Positions 36,620 to 43,743 of a stretch of DNA of 64,000 nt are shown in pieces. The translations under genes and the position numbers were made by a program. Position 1 is the stretch's first letter. Every line of letters begins with the position of its first letter. The notes under the pieces are model-generated. The model did no database searches, had not been told where the DNA came from, and worked only from the letters and a program-made list of their open reading frames with translations. Source of the stretch: Paracoccus sp. (in: a-proteobacteria) (lineage in GTDB: Bacteria > Pseudomonadota > Alphaproteobacteria > Rhodobacterales > Rhodobacteraceae); the NCBI RefSeq assembly GCF_030538655.1, contig NZ_JAUNTO010000008.1, forward strand, positions 1-64,000, in the 5' to 3' direction.

Positions 36620-38104
36620 ATGCGCTTTCACTCGATCATCAGCGCCGTGGCGGTGGCCGCATCGTCGTTTTTCCCGGCAGAGGCACTTGCCAATGTCAGT
36701 GCGGCGGACCTGATCCGACACGGTATGCCGCCCGATCTGGCCGATTTCGCTGCCAGAGTGTCGGCGTCCGAAGGGACATGGACTTCCGTGAACCAGTATG
36801 GCTGCGCGGGCGCTTTCCAGTTCTGCCCACCAACGCTGGCCGAATACTACTCGGGCACGCGGGATCAGTTCCTTGCCGATCCGCGCGCGCAGGTGGATGC
36901 TTATCGGCGCTACATGGATCGACAATGGTCACTGGCGACCCGACACGGTTATGACAGCCTGATCGGCCAGCAAGTCTGTTACGGCGGCACCTGCACCATA
37001 ATCACAGCATCTTCCATCCTCAAAGCCTGCCAGTTCGGCTGCTCACTGAACGGTGCGCTGTGGAACTATTACCAGACAGGGGATTGTGATCAGGGTCGGG
37101 ATGGCAACGGTGTTTCTGTCTGCCGCTACATGATTGACGGAGTGGGTCTTAATGTCGCTGCGGTTACGGGTGCGGAAGAAGACGGTGTTGTCAGCGTGGC
37201 CAGTGTCGTGGCGGGCATGTGCTTGCAGGTGCCCGTTATGTCACAGCAGGGCGAATTGGTGACGTCACCTTTCGGTGTGGACCGCACGGGGCGCTCGGGT
37301 GCATCCAACGGCTATCATCTGGGCCTTGATCTGATCAACGGTGTCGGTCGCGACGATCCGATCTTGTCGGGTGTGCCGGGCCGTGTCGTGATGGCCCGAA
37401 ACGACGACACGAACTCGGTATTCGTCGAAACGCCGGATGGGGCAATGCGCGTCGGATACCTGCATGGCGGTGCCATCAATGTTCGTGTTGGGGATGAGGT
37501 GCAGCCTGATACGCAGGTGGTCACGATGGGCGATAAGGGATCGCCGGGTGCAGTTCACCTGCATCTCTATACCTCGCTTCGCGGCGATATTGTCGCAAAC
37601 CTCGGGGAAGCCGCAGGCGTCGTCTGGCCGCTTGGCGAGGGCGATTTCTGGGGCAACAAGAACAGAGGCGGGCTATCCGGGGGCGATCTGGTCGCGGCAG
37701 CACCTGCCCCCTATTACATGGTTAATCCCGAAACTTACCTGCATCACCGCATTCCGTTTCAGAAGGCTTTGCTGGACTCGGAACATTATCGTCAGCAGGG
37801 CCTTGTGAGGCCGGACGGCCTCACGCTTGAGCCGACCTGCGCGCCTGCGCCGGAGTTCTATGCTCGCGGCGGCTTTCGGTCCATGAACTACGGCTCGACC
37901 TCCAATGGCGGGATGGCCGAAAGCGGGGCGGCGTTGGCTACCAACCCGCAGACGGTCGTGAACATGGCGACCTCGCAAGGCCGGGATGCCATGATCCAAT
38001 ACAGTATTTCCGCGATAGGCGAGACTACGCGCGCGGCCAATCACGGGCAGTCCCAAAGGGCAACAGCCGCGATGTGGGCCGGAATGGTTCTGGGGGTGCA
38101 ATGA
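36620..38104 (+). CDS. Lysozyme-like / M23 endopeptidase fusion
   Basis: 494-aa exported peptidoglycan hydrolase. Signal peptide to about residue 24. Residues 28-150 resemble a lysozyme or lytic transglycosylase domain (SEGTWTSVNQYGCAGAFQFC, with Glu51 as possible catalytic acid). Residues 215-345 are an M23 metallopeptidase domain with zinc motif HLGLD (His233, Asp237), the loop His of YLHGG and HLH at 313-315. Such two-activity enzymes open the cell wall for secretion or conjugation machines. Its stop overlaps the start of the next gene (ATGA). Confidence 0.78.
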   Translation: MRFHSIISAVAVAASSFFPAEALANVSAADLIRHGMPPDLADFAARVSASEGTWTSVNQYGCAGAFQFCPPTLAEYYSGTRDQFLADPRAQVDAYRRYMDRQWSLATRHGYDSLIGQQVCYGGTCTIITASSILKACQFGCSLNGALWNYYQTGDCDQGRDGNGVSVCRYMIDGVGLNVAAVTGAEEDGVVSVASVVAGMCLQVPVMSQQGELVTSPFGVDRTGRSGASNGYHLGLDLINGVGRDDPILSGVPGRVVMARNDDTNSVFVETPDGAMRVGYLHGGAINVRVGDEVQPDTQVVTMGDKGSPGAVHLHLYTSLRGDIVANLGEAAGVVWPLGEGDFWGNKNRGGLSGGDLVAAAPAPYYMVNPETYLHHRIPFQKALLDSEHYRQQGLVRPDGLTLEPTCAPAPEFYARGGFRSMNYGSTSNGGMAESGAALATNPQTVVNMATSQGRDAMIQYSISAIGETTRAANHGQSQRATAAMWAGMVLGVQ

Positions 38105-38454
38105 CCAGTTCTAGAAGTATTCAGCCGCGCGTCGCCCTTTACATCAATGGCCCGGAAGAGGTCATGGGCGCGTTCATCGAGTTCCGTGAGCAGTGCGGGC
38201 ATACGAGCTACTGGCAAGCCTTGGAGGATCTGCTGGAACGCTGCGGGCGGCTCGCGACGAACACTCCTGCTGACGTTTCGTCGCCGGATAGGTACCCTGC
38301 GTTCAGTACCAGAAAGTTCAGTTACCATCCGGGGCAGGTAAAGGAACGGGCAAAAGAAGGGCCGGTGATCCTGACCGAACAACGGCGACCCGCCTATGTC
38401 CTGATGACTTATCGAGACTTTGTAGACCTGATGGCAGAAAAGGAGACCGATTGA
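38101..38454 (+). CDS. Protein with Phd/YefM antitoxin-like C-terminal part
   Basis: 117-aa protein. Residues about 1-50 are unrecognised (YINGPEEVMGAFIEFREQ); residues 70-117 (VKERAKEGPVILTEQRRPAY, VLMTYRDFVDLM) match the core of Phd/YefM antitoxins. No toxin of the Doc or YoeB type follows; the next gene is a secreted protein. It may be a DNA-binding regulator of the transfer operon instead. Start at 38101 fixed by the ATGA overlap. Confidence 0.65.
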   Translation: MTSSRSIQPRVALYINGPEEVMGAFIEFREQCGHTSYWQALEDLLERCGRLATNTPADVSSPDRYPAFSTRKFSYHPGQVKERAKEGPVILTEQRRPAYVLMTYRDFVDLMAEKETD

Positions 38455-38819
38455 TGCAGAAGATCCTCGCGCTGATTGCCGTGACCTGTACCACTGCACC
38501 GGCCTTGGCCGACACACCTGCGTTCATTGGGCAATGGTCCAGCAACGCGGCCTGCGCGCCTCACGAGGTGGCCGAATACACAACCGAGGTTTACGAGACT
38601 GAATGGACTTATTGCGAAATCGAAACGATCTTCGAGGTGGGTGTGAACAAATGGAACATTGCCGCTGTCTGTTTATATGAGGCCGACCGCAACCCCGTCA
38701 CCTTCAACCTGACGGTTTCTGGTGATGGCGCCCAGATGCGGGAAACGATCACGGCTGCCGATGGTCATGCCCAGACAACGGAGCGCATGCGGTGTGATCA
38801 ATCAGTATCGGGAAACTGA
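38454..38819 (+). CDS. Small secreted protein of unknown function
   Basis: 121-aa protein with a signal peptide (MQKILALIAVTCTTAPALA). The mature region has several Cys (AACAPHEVAEY, YCEIET, VCLYEA, RCDQS) and is probably a disulfide-bonded periplasmic protein. The start overlaps the preceding stop (TGATG). Its end overlaps by about 20 bp the end of a minus-strand gene, so this is where the transfer-like operon finishes. Confidence 0.62.
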   Translation: MQKILALIAVTCTTAPALADTPAFIGQWSSNAACAPHEVAEYTTEVYETEWTYCEIETIFEVGVNKWNIAAVCLYEADRNPVTFNLTVSGDGAQMRETITAADGHAQTTERMRCDQSVSGN

Positions 38820-39010
38820 TCGTCTGGTCCGAGCGGTTCGAATTCGGCCAGCACGTCCAGCAGGTTCTTTTCGCGCTTTGAATCTGCTGTCTGCGCTTCT
38901 TCCCGAAGCCTGTCGATCAGGTTTTGAAGCTCATCACCATAGTTGCCCTGCCAGACGGCGCGAAGCTCGTCACCGAACCCGAGCGGTGCCTTCTCCGGTG
39001 GTTTGCTCAT
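38798..39010 (-). CDS. Small acidic protein downstream of the toxin-antitoxin pair
   Basis: 70-aa charged protein (MSKPPEKAPLGFGDEL start; DDQFPDTD end), probably helical in the middle. The ATG at 39010 has a GAGAGGG site; an ATG at 39025 that overlaps the toxin stop would give 75 residues. Third gene of the minus-strand toxin-antitoxin group. Function unknown. Confidence 0.55.
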   Translation of the reverse strand: MSKPPEKAPLGFGDELRAVWQGNYGDELQNLIDRLREEAQTADSKREKNLLDVLAEFEPLGPDDQFPDTD

Positions 39011-39021
39011 AGTTCGCCCTC

Positions 39022-39348
39022 TCATCCATGCGTTGCTGCCTGATCGCCCTGCATTCTTTCGCGCAGCGCCCGCACCAGATCGCGGGCGGTGTGGAACACG
39101 GCCACTATTGTCACCATCTCGGCGCTGACCTCGTAGACGATCAGATAGGGCAGCCCCGAAACACTCAATTCCCGCGTATCGGGATGGCGACCGGGACGCC
39201 CGAGGGCCGGGAACTGGGGCAGCTTGCTCGCCACCGCTACAATTCCCCGATAGACGCCCTCGGCGGCAACAGGATTGTCCAGTGCGATGTAGTCCACGAT
39301 CTCCTCAAGGTCGCGGGCGGCTGGTTCGGCAATGACCAGTTTTTTCAA
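39022..39348 (-). CDS. ParE/RelE-family toxin
   Basis: 108-aa toxin-fold protein. AARDLEEIVDYIALDNPVAA, FPALGRPGRHPDTREL and LIVYEV...VTIVAVFHTARD follow the ParE pattern of the RelE/ParE superfamily, whose ParE members poison gyrase. Its ATG overlaps the stop of the antitoxin gene. It probably stabilises element A. Confidence 0.87.
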   Translation of the reverse strand: MKKLVIAEPAARDLEEIVDYIALDNPVAAEGVYRGIVAVASKLPQFPALGRPGRHPDTRELSVSGLPYLIVYEVSAEMVTIVAVFHTARDLVRALRERMQGDQAATHG

Positions 39349-39596
39349 CGCGACCAGCCGTGCTTGGCTGCGATCCCGGCAAAGACCTCATCGGCAGGCA
39401 TAACCCTGCCGTCGCGCGCGGCCTCGATCCCCGCCGTGATCCGTTCCATCTGCCATGCGTTGGCTTGCAGATACTGCTCAATTGCCTGATTGACGATATA
39501 GTTGCGGGAGCGGTCCATCGCGTTCGCCAAGGCGTCGATCTCCGAAACCTTGTTCGTGCGAATGGTGATCGGTTCTGATGCGGCGGGCTGCGGCAT
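39345..39596 (-). CDS. Ribbon-helix-helix antitoxin (ParD/CopG type)
   Basis: 83-aa antitoxin. TIRTNKVSEIDALANAMDRS followed by RNYIVNQAIEQYL is a ribbon-helix-helix domain; the acidic tail (DEVFAGIAAKHGW) would wrap the toxin. The ATG at 39596 has a GGAG site 7 bp upstream; ATGs at 39617 and 39608 are in frame but would cover the tandem TGTARTCAT operator. Confidence 0.85.
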   Translation of the reverse strand: MPQPAASEPITIRTNKVSEIDALANAMDRSRNYIVNQAIEQYLQANAWQMERITAGIEAARDGRVMPADEVFAGIAAKHGWSR

Positions 39597-39608
39597 GGTG
39601 TGCTCCAT

Positions 39609-39628
39609 TGTAATCATCTGTAGTCATA
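39609..39628. promoter_or_regulatory. Tandem TGTARTCAT operator for the RHH antitoxin
   Basis: TGTAATCATC and TGTAGTCATA stand in direct tandem with a 10-bp period just upstream of the antitoxin start. Ribbon-helix-helix repressors often bind such one-turn repeats to autoregulate their operon. Confidence 0.5.
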
Positions 39629-39777
39629 TCACGCCGCGCCGTCATTTCCAAGCTGCCCGCCGCGCCGGTCGCTCGATACCTATGGTCTCGCTCCCTCTGC
39701 GGCTACCGTATCGCACCATGCCGACACGGTATGTCGGGGTCTCTGTGGTAGGATGTTCACGTAGCCGCCGCGCTCCC

Positions 39778-40031
39778 CGATCCCCTGACCGACCGCCCCC
39801 CACAAGGCTGGGGCGGGCAGGGGATCGAGCCGCCGCAGGCGGCTTCGCAAGGGTGCTGGCCGAAGGTCGCAAACCCGCGCAGGCTCATTCAGGGCGGCAG
39901 CCCTCGACGGGCCGAAGGGCAAGGCTGAAGGCCGCGCAGGGACAGCGACAGCGGGCCCGGAGGGAGGGGGGTTTCAAAAGGGGGGATGCTGTGGCATCCT
40001 CCCTTTGCCTACAGGATAAGCTTGCTTATCC
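39778..40031. other. Inverted-repeat cluster upstream of the relaxase, candidate oriT
   Basis: Three dyads lie in the region before the MOBV relaxase gene. CGATCCCCTG (39778-39787) pairs with CAGGGGATCG (39818-39827), with inner arms CCGCCCC/GGGGCGG. GGATGC/GCATCC lies near 39983-39998. GGATAAGC-TT-GCTTATCC spans 40014-40031, and GGATAAG recurs at about 40045. MOBV origins of transfer normally sit just upstream of mob and contain such hairpins, so this is the best oriT candidate; the nick site is not identified. Confidence 0.5.
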
Positions 40032-40069
40032 CTAGTAGGTTAGAGGATAAGAGATATCCTTTCGCGGAA

Positions 40070-42070
40070 ATGAGCATGGCCGAGGATATTCTAAAGCCGG
40101 AGAAGGGCGGCAATCCGAAGGCCGCGCAGACACGCATCAAGTCATTGAGCGCCGCCGCTATAGGCGGGCAACGTGCGCACGATCTGCGGATTGGCCCGCA
40201 ACCTTCTTATGTCGAGGCGTCCCGCTCACATCTCAACCGCGTGTTGCTTGAATCGCTGACGGGTACGAAGCTGCGCGCGATCTGCCAAGAACGTCGCGCA
40301 GTTCGCCAGACAGTCCGCGCCATGAAGTCTAACGCTTCTGTCGGGGTGGCAGGAATCATCACGTTCGGCCACAAAGCGCAAAGGATCTTCGAGCGGCTGA
40401 CGCCCAAGCAGCAGGACGCAGCCTATTGGGAAACCGCCGAGGCCATTGCTGCGCGGCTCAACACGACCCTGACCGGCCTCGTCGTGCATGTCGATGAAAC
40501 TGCCCCCCATGCGCATTTTCAGCTTCCTGCATATGATCTGAACGGAAATCCGATCAGCGATGTCGCCAAGCGCGGCGTGTTGCGCGATCTCCAAACCATC
40601 ACCGCAGAGGTGATGGGTCGTCATGCCCCCGGCATCGAGCGAGGACGATCGAAGTATGACCGGCTCAAGGCGGGGGCCGCGCCCGCCGAGGTGGTCAATC
40701 GGTCGGTTGCGCAACTTCGCGATGAAGCGATCCCCGAGCTTGAAGCCAAGGTTGAGGCCAAGGAAACGGCGTTGGCCGAGGTGCAGGAGAAGCTGGCGAC
40801 GAATCTCGACCGCCTCGCCAAGGCGCGCGTGGCAGCGGAGGGCGAAGGCCAGAAGGCTGAGAAAGCCCGGAAGAGAGCCGAGACCTATGAAGCCCGCGCC
40901 ATCAAGGCGCAGGCCGAGGTGGACCGGCTCGCAGATGAGATTGCTGCCGCGCGCGATAGTCTCGACCGGATCGAGGCGGCGAAGGTCAAGGCGGAATCCG
41001 ATTTGGCGCAAAGCAGAGCAAAAGCAGCCGTGCTGGCTGCGGAACTGGCGGAACAACAGGAACAGCAGGCAGCGCGCGAACGTGAGCTTGAATATCAGGC
41101 GCGTTCGCTGGAAAAGGCTGCGGCCCACCTTGAAGCAGCGGTTACGCACGCCGTGGAAGGTCGATATGATGCTGAAATCACCGCAGCGGATATGAGAGAG
41201 CGAGCGCCACGGGCTGAAGAAGAGCTTGCCGTGCTGCGGGACGCCGCACCGGACGGACGCGCGACATGGGGCTGGCGGGCACGTTTCTGGTCGCTGAATT
41301 TTACCGATGGGACTCCTAAACCATTGTTGCCGCCAATCCGGGGTGCCATCACCTCTGCATTCGACCGTCTCGCCACGTGGGCCGAAAAGCTGATGGGGGT
41401 TGAGGTCGCAGCCGAAAAACGAGCAGCAGCAGCCCGGAAGCAGGCCGAGGTGCTCGAAAGCCGCCTTGCGCCTCTACAGGCCGCCGTGGCGGCTTTGGAT
41501 GACCACGAGGCCAGAGAGGTTGAGCGACACGACGAATTGCGCCGGCGGCTTCTTCGTGAGAAGGGCGAAGAAATGTTCCGTAGGTTGACCGCATGGCCAG
41601 ACGGTGGAATGCCCACGCCGCGCGACACCCAAAGTCCGGTCCTTGCGGTATGGTGTGCCCTCCATCCAGAGGAAAGCAGCCACCTCCGCAAAGCACTCGG
41701 GCTATCCGCGAACGATACGCTGTTGACCATTTTTGAGAAGGTGCGCGAAGGATACGACAGGCACTGGCAGACGATTGCCAGCGTGGATAAGTCGGATTGG
41801 ACTTATTGGCATGCGCAGAGTGCCCTTGATCATGCGCGCTTCCAGCTTGATCGCGGCGCCTCATGGGCTGATATGCTCCGCGCCGTTAATGACGATTCCC
41901 GGCAGGTGGTGGGACGGGTGACAAAGCTGCTCGTTGATGCCGTGATGCAGCGGGGGTGGAAGCCGGAACCGCCCCCGGCAGACGCCGCCCCGGCTCTCCC
42001 CTTGGACGAACGGACCCGCGAGGCTGTCCGCCGGATCGACCGGTCAAGGGAACCGGACGGCCCTTCCTGA
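40070..42070 (+). CDS. mobV: MOBV-type relaxase (Pre/Mob family)
   Basis: 666-aa mobilization protein. The relaxase domain covers residues 1-215 and has the metal motif HVDETAPHAH near 139-148. A long coiled coil (about 225-390, rich in Glu, Ala and Lys) follows, then a C-terminal region of unknown fold. It would nick the transfer origin and pilot DNA using a helper conjugation system. ATGs at 40070 and 40076 are both possible; neither has a strong ribosome site, and the frame extends upstream through the hairpin region without meaning. Confidence 0.85.
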   Translation: MSMAEDILKPEKGGNPKAAQTRIKSLSAAAIGGQRAHDLRIGPQPSYVEASRSHLNRVLLESLTGTKLRAICQERRAVRQTVRAMKSNASVGVAGIITFGHKAQRIFERLTPKQQDAAYWETAEAIAARLNTTLTGLVVHVDETAPHAHFQLPAYDLNGNPISDVAKRGVLRDLQTITAEVMGRHAPGIERGRSKYDRLKAGAAPAEVVNRSVAQLRDEAIPELEAKVEAKETALAEVQEKLATNLDRLAKARVAAEGEGQKAEKARKRAETYEARAIKAQAEVDRLADEIAAARDSLDRIEAAKVKAESDLAQSRAKAAVLAAELAEQQEQQAARERELEYQARSLEKAAAHLEAAVTHAVEGRYDAEITAADMRERAPRAEEELAVLRDAAPDGRATWGWRARFWSLNFTDGTPKPLLPPIRGAITSAFDRLATWAEKLMGVEVAAEKRAAAARKQAEVLESRLAPLQAAVAALDDHEAREVERHDELRRRLLREKGEEMFRRLTAWPDGGMPTPRDTQSPVLAVWCALHPEESSHLRKALGLSANDTLLTIFEKVREGYDRHWQTIASVDKSDWTYWHAQSALDHARFQLDRGASWADMLRAVNDDSRQVVGRVTKLLVDAVMQRGWKPEPPPADAAPALPLDERTREAVRRIDRSREPDGPS

Positions 42071-42110
42071 ACACCAATGAATGGTCAAGGCTATATGGCG
42101 TCTTGGTGCC

Positions 42111-43010
42111 TTAGTCCGACTTCCTTTTCGGCGAACCAACATTGCCTGCTTGAATTTGATTCAGTTGAGCCAACCTCCCGCTCAACTGCGCTTCCAGACG
42201 CTTTGTTTGCTCAGCGGATTTCGTATTCCGTAGCACGTCTCTCACCGCATGGATCTTTTGTCGCTGCCTGTTCGGTGCCGTGATCCCGTCGCGCGTCAGG
42301 ATGACCCCGGTCACTTCGGACGGCCGGTCCCTACGGGCACGTTCTTTGTGAGGCGCGTAACGGTGCCCATGCCTATGCAGACTCTGTTTCAGTAGCCAGA
42401 TCAACGCCTCTGGCACGGTGTCCCCCGAAACCGTTAGGTCGTCTGCATACACGCTCAAGGTACACCCGGCGGCAGCGACTTGGGCGTCGATTTCTTCCCA
42501 CATGTCGATATAGGTGAAATAGGCGAGGATGGGGCTGCACGGGCTGCCCTGCGGCAGCACCCCATAGCTCGTGACAATGCGTGCCAGCATGACAGCCACG
42601 TCTGTCGAACATTCCATCCGCGAGTGAAAGAACCAGATAACCTTGTAGATCGTACAGTTCGGAAAAAAATCCTCAATGTCCAGCAAGCGCACTGACCGTG
42701 CACCAATGTGACGCGCCGCATTGTCTACATAAGAACGCCCCTCGACCGGGGCGAACAAGTAGTCTGGTGGAGCAATGCGGCTCAGCAATTCCGCTATGCG
42801 TGCTTGGGTCGATTTCAGCGGGGCTATAGGCGCACTGATGTCGCGCATTTCCCCGTTTTTCTTAGGCTTTTGAAATTTTATGTACCCGTCTTCAAGATTG
42901 GAAAGTCGCTTTAACTTCTTCGGAGACACCAGAAGTAGGCGGGCCAGCTTTGACTTGGAGCGCAGCCGAAAAAATGGACTATCACGTAAAGTGTACTTAC
43001 GTTTTGCCAT
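42111..43010 (-). CDS. Retron-type reverse transcriptase
   Basis: 299-aa reverse transcriptase of bacterial retron size. Motifs: retron NAxxH region NAARH (97-101), catalytic Asp111 in LLDIEDFFPNC, LPQGSPCSPILAYF, catalytic YADD (188-191), and VTG (233-235) of the thumb/RNA-recognition part. It lacks maturase or extra domains, so it is not a group II intron protein. It should use a structured RNA as primer and template to make msDNA. The gene overlaps the HTH gene upstream by 14 bp and lies in an operon with a 54-aa hydrophobic protein and a hairpin-rich leader. Convergent with the relaxase gene. Confidence 0.88.
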   Translation of the reverse strand: MAKRKYTLRDSPFFRLRSKSKLARLLLVSPKKLKRLSNLEDGYIKFQKPKKNGEMRDISAPIAPLKSTQARIAELLSRIAPPDYLFAPVEGRSYVDNAARHIGARSVRLLDIEDFFPNCTIYKVIWFFHSRMECSTDVAVMLARIVTSYGVLPQGSPCSPILAYFTYIDMWEEIDAQVAAAGCTLSVYADDLTVSGDTVPEALIWLLKQSLHRHGHRYAPHKERARRDRPSEVTGVILTRDGITAPNRQRQKIHAVRDVLRNTKSAEQTKRLEAQLSGRLAQLNQIQAGNVGSPKRKSD

Positions 43011-43299
43011 TGGCGGTCTTGCCTTCGATTAATTGAAGGAACTGCAAGACCTTACCAGCAATTGCAGACTTAGCTCGCTTGGATTTCGATGGGTCCTCAA
43101 GGTTCTCGGAGAAGAAGAGAATTGATGACGCCGGAATGCCGAACGTCTCAGAATACTTCTGTATTACCTCCATCGACGGCATTTTTTTCCCGCTTTCCAA
43201 CTCGGAGACGTAAGACTTCGACAGGCCTAGGCGTTCAGCCAACTCCTGTTGCTTCATGTCATGAAATACGCGGATCAGGCGCAAGGCTTCCGCGAGCAT
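42997..43299 (-). CDS. XRE-type HTH protein of the retron operon
   Basis: 100-aa protein. An HTH_3 domain (DMKQQELAERLGLSKSYVSE, LESGKKMPSMEVI) fills residues 10-65, and a short basic helical tail follows. Strong ribosome site AAAGGAG. It probably represses the operon or acts as the retron's accessory protein; retron types whose partner is a lone HTH protein have been described. A tandem 22-bp repeat just upstream is a likely binding site. Confidence 0.85.
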   Translation of the reverse strand: MLAEALRLIRVFHDMKQQELAERLGLSKSYVSELESGKKMPSMEVIQKYSETFGIPASSILFFSENLEDPSKSKRAKSAIAGKVLQFLQLIEGKTANGKT

Positions 43300-43312
43300 A
43301 GGTTTCTCCTTT

Positions 43313-43357
43313 CTTTATAGGATACAGTGGAAGCTCTTTATAGGATACAGTGGAAGC
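43313..43357. repeat. Tandem 22-bp repeat before the retron HTH gene
   Basis: CTTTATAGGATACAGTGGAAGC is present twice (43313-43334 and 43336-43357), perfect and separated by one base. It lies between the 54-aa gene and the HTH gene and overlaps the HTH ribosome-site region, as expected for an autoregulatory operator. The 23-bp period is about two helical turns. Confidence 0.6.
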
Positions 43358-43360
43358 GAC

Positions 43361-43525
43361 TTAGCTGTCAGGATCGCCCGCGAGGGCATTCCACAACCGC
43401 CAGAGGCGGTACGCGAGCTTTCCAATCAGGATCGCCCACTTTAGCAGGAACGGTGCGCGCAGCGACTTAGGCCACTTGCTCGTTCTTTTCAGCCGCTGTT
43501 GTCGTTCGTTAGTCTCTAAGTCCAT
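43361..43525 (-). CDS. 54-aa basic/hydrophobic protein of the retron operon
   Basis: Short gene starting at ATG 43525 with a clear ribosome site (AAGGAG, 8 bp upstream). The product begins with a charged stretch (MDLETNERQQRLKRTSK) and continues with a Trp-rich basic amphipathic or membrane segment (FLLKWAILIGKLAYRLWRLW), ending in GDPDS. This is the look of a small membrane-active toxin or effector. It stands between the structured RNA and the HTH gene, all on one strand. Not recognised as a family; too short for routine gene calling. Confidence 0.65.
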   Translation of the reverse strand: MDLETNERQQRLKRTSKWPKSLRAPFLLKWAILIGKLAYRLWRLWNALAGDPDS

Positions 43526-43535
43526 TTCTGGTCTC

Positions 43536-43743
43536 CTTCTTGTTCACCCCGGCCCACCATGGGCAGGGGGTCATCGCGAACAAGAAGCGCGGACAACGAC
43601 AACCAAACCAAAGTACCAAGAGACCCACTGGTCATCGGTGGGTCTCTGCTTCGCCGTCCCTCGCCCACGGGAGTCCTCGGGGAGCCGTGGCCGTGGGGCC
43701 GGTTTAGCGATAGGGAGCGAGCCCCCCGCGAGCCCGAAGGCTC
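43536..43743 (-). ncRNA. Candidate retron msr-msd RNA (four stem-loops)
   Basis: On the minus strand, upstream of the retron genes, four hairpins follow one another. GAGCC-UUCG-GGCUC is at 43743-43730. CCCACGG...CCGTGGG arms are near 43697-43664. AGAGACCCAC-N9-GTGGGTCTCT is at 43647-43619. A long hairpin with outer arms CTTCTTGTTC/GAACAAGAAG and inner ACCCC/GGGGT and GCCCA/TGGGC is at 43587-43536. Position and structure fit an msr-msd RNA. The flanking a1/a2 pairing and branching G were not identified, so the ends are approximate. Confidence 0.55.

Noticed and set aside
39986..40069. N-terminal extension of the MOBV relaxase
   Set aside because: It runs through the palindromic candidate oriT and lacks family similarity; ATG 40070 or 40076 is preferred.
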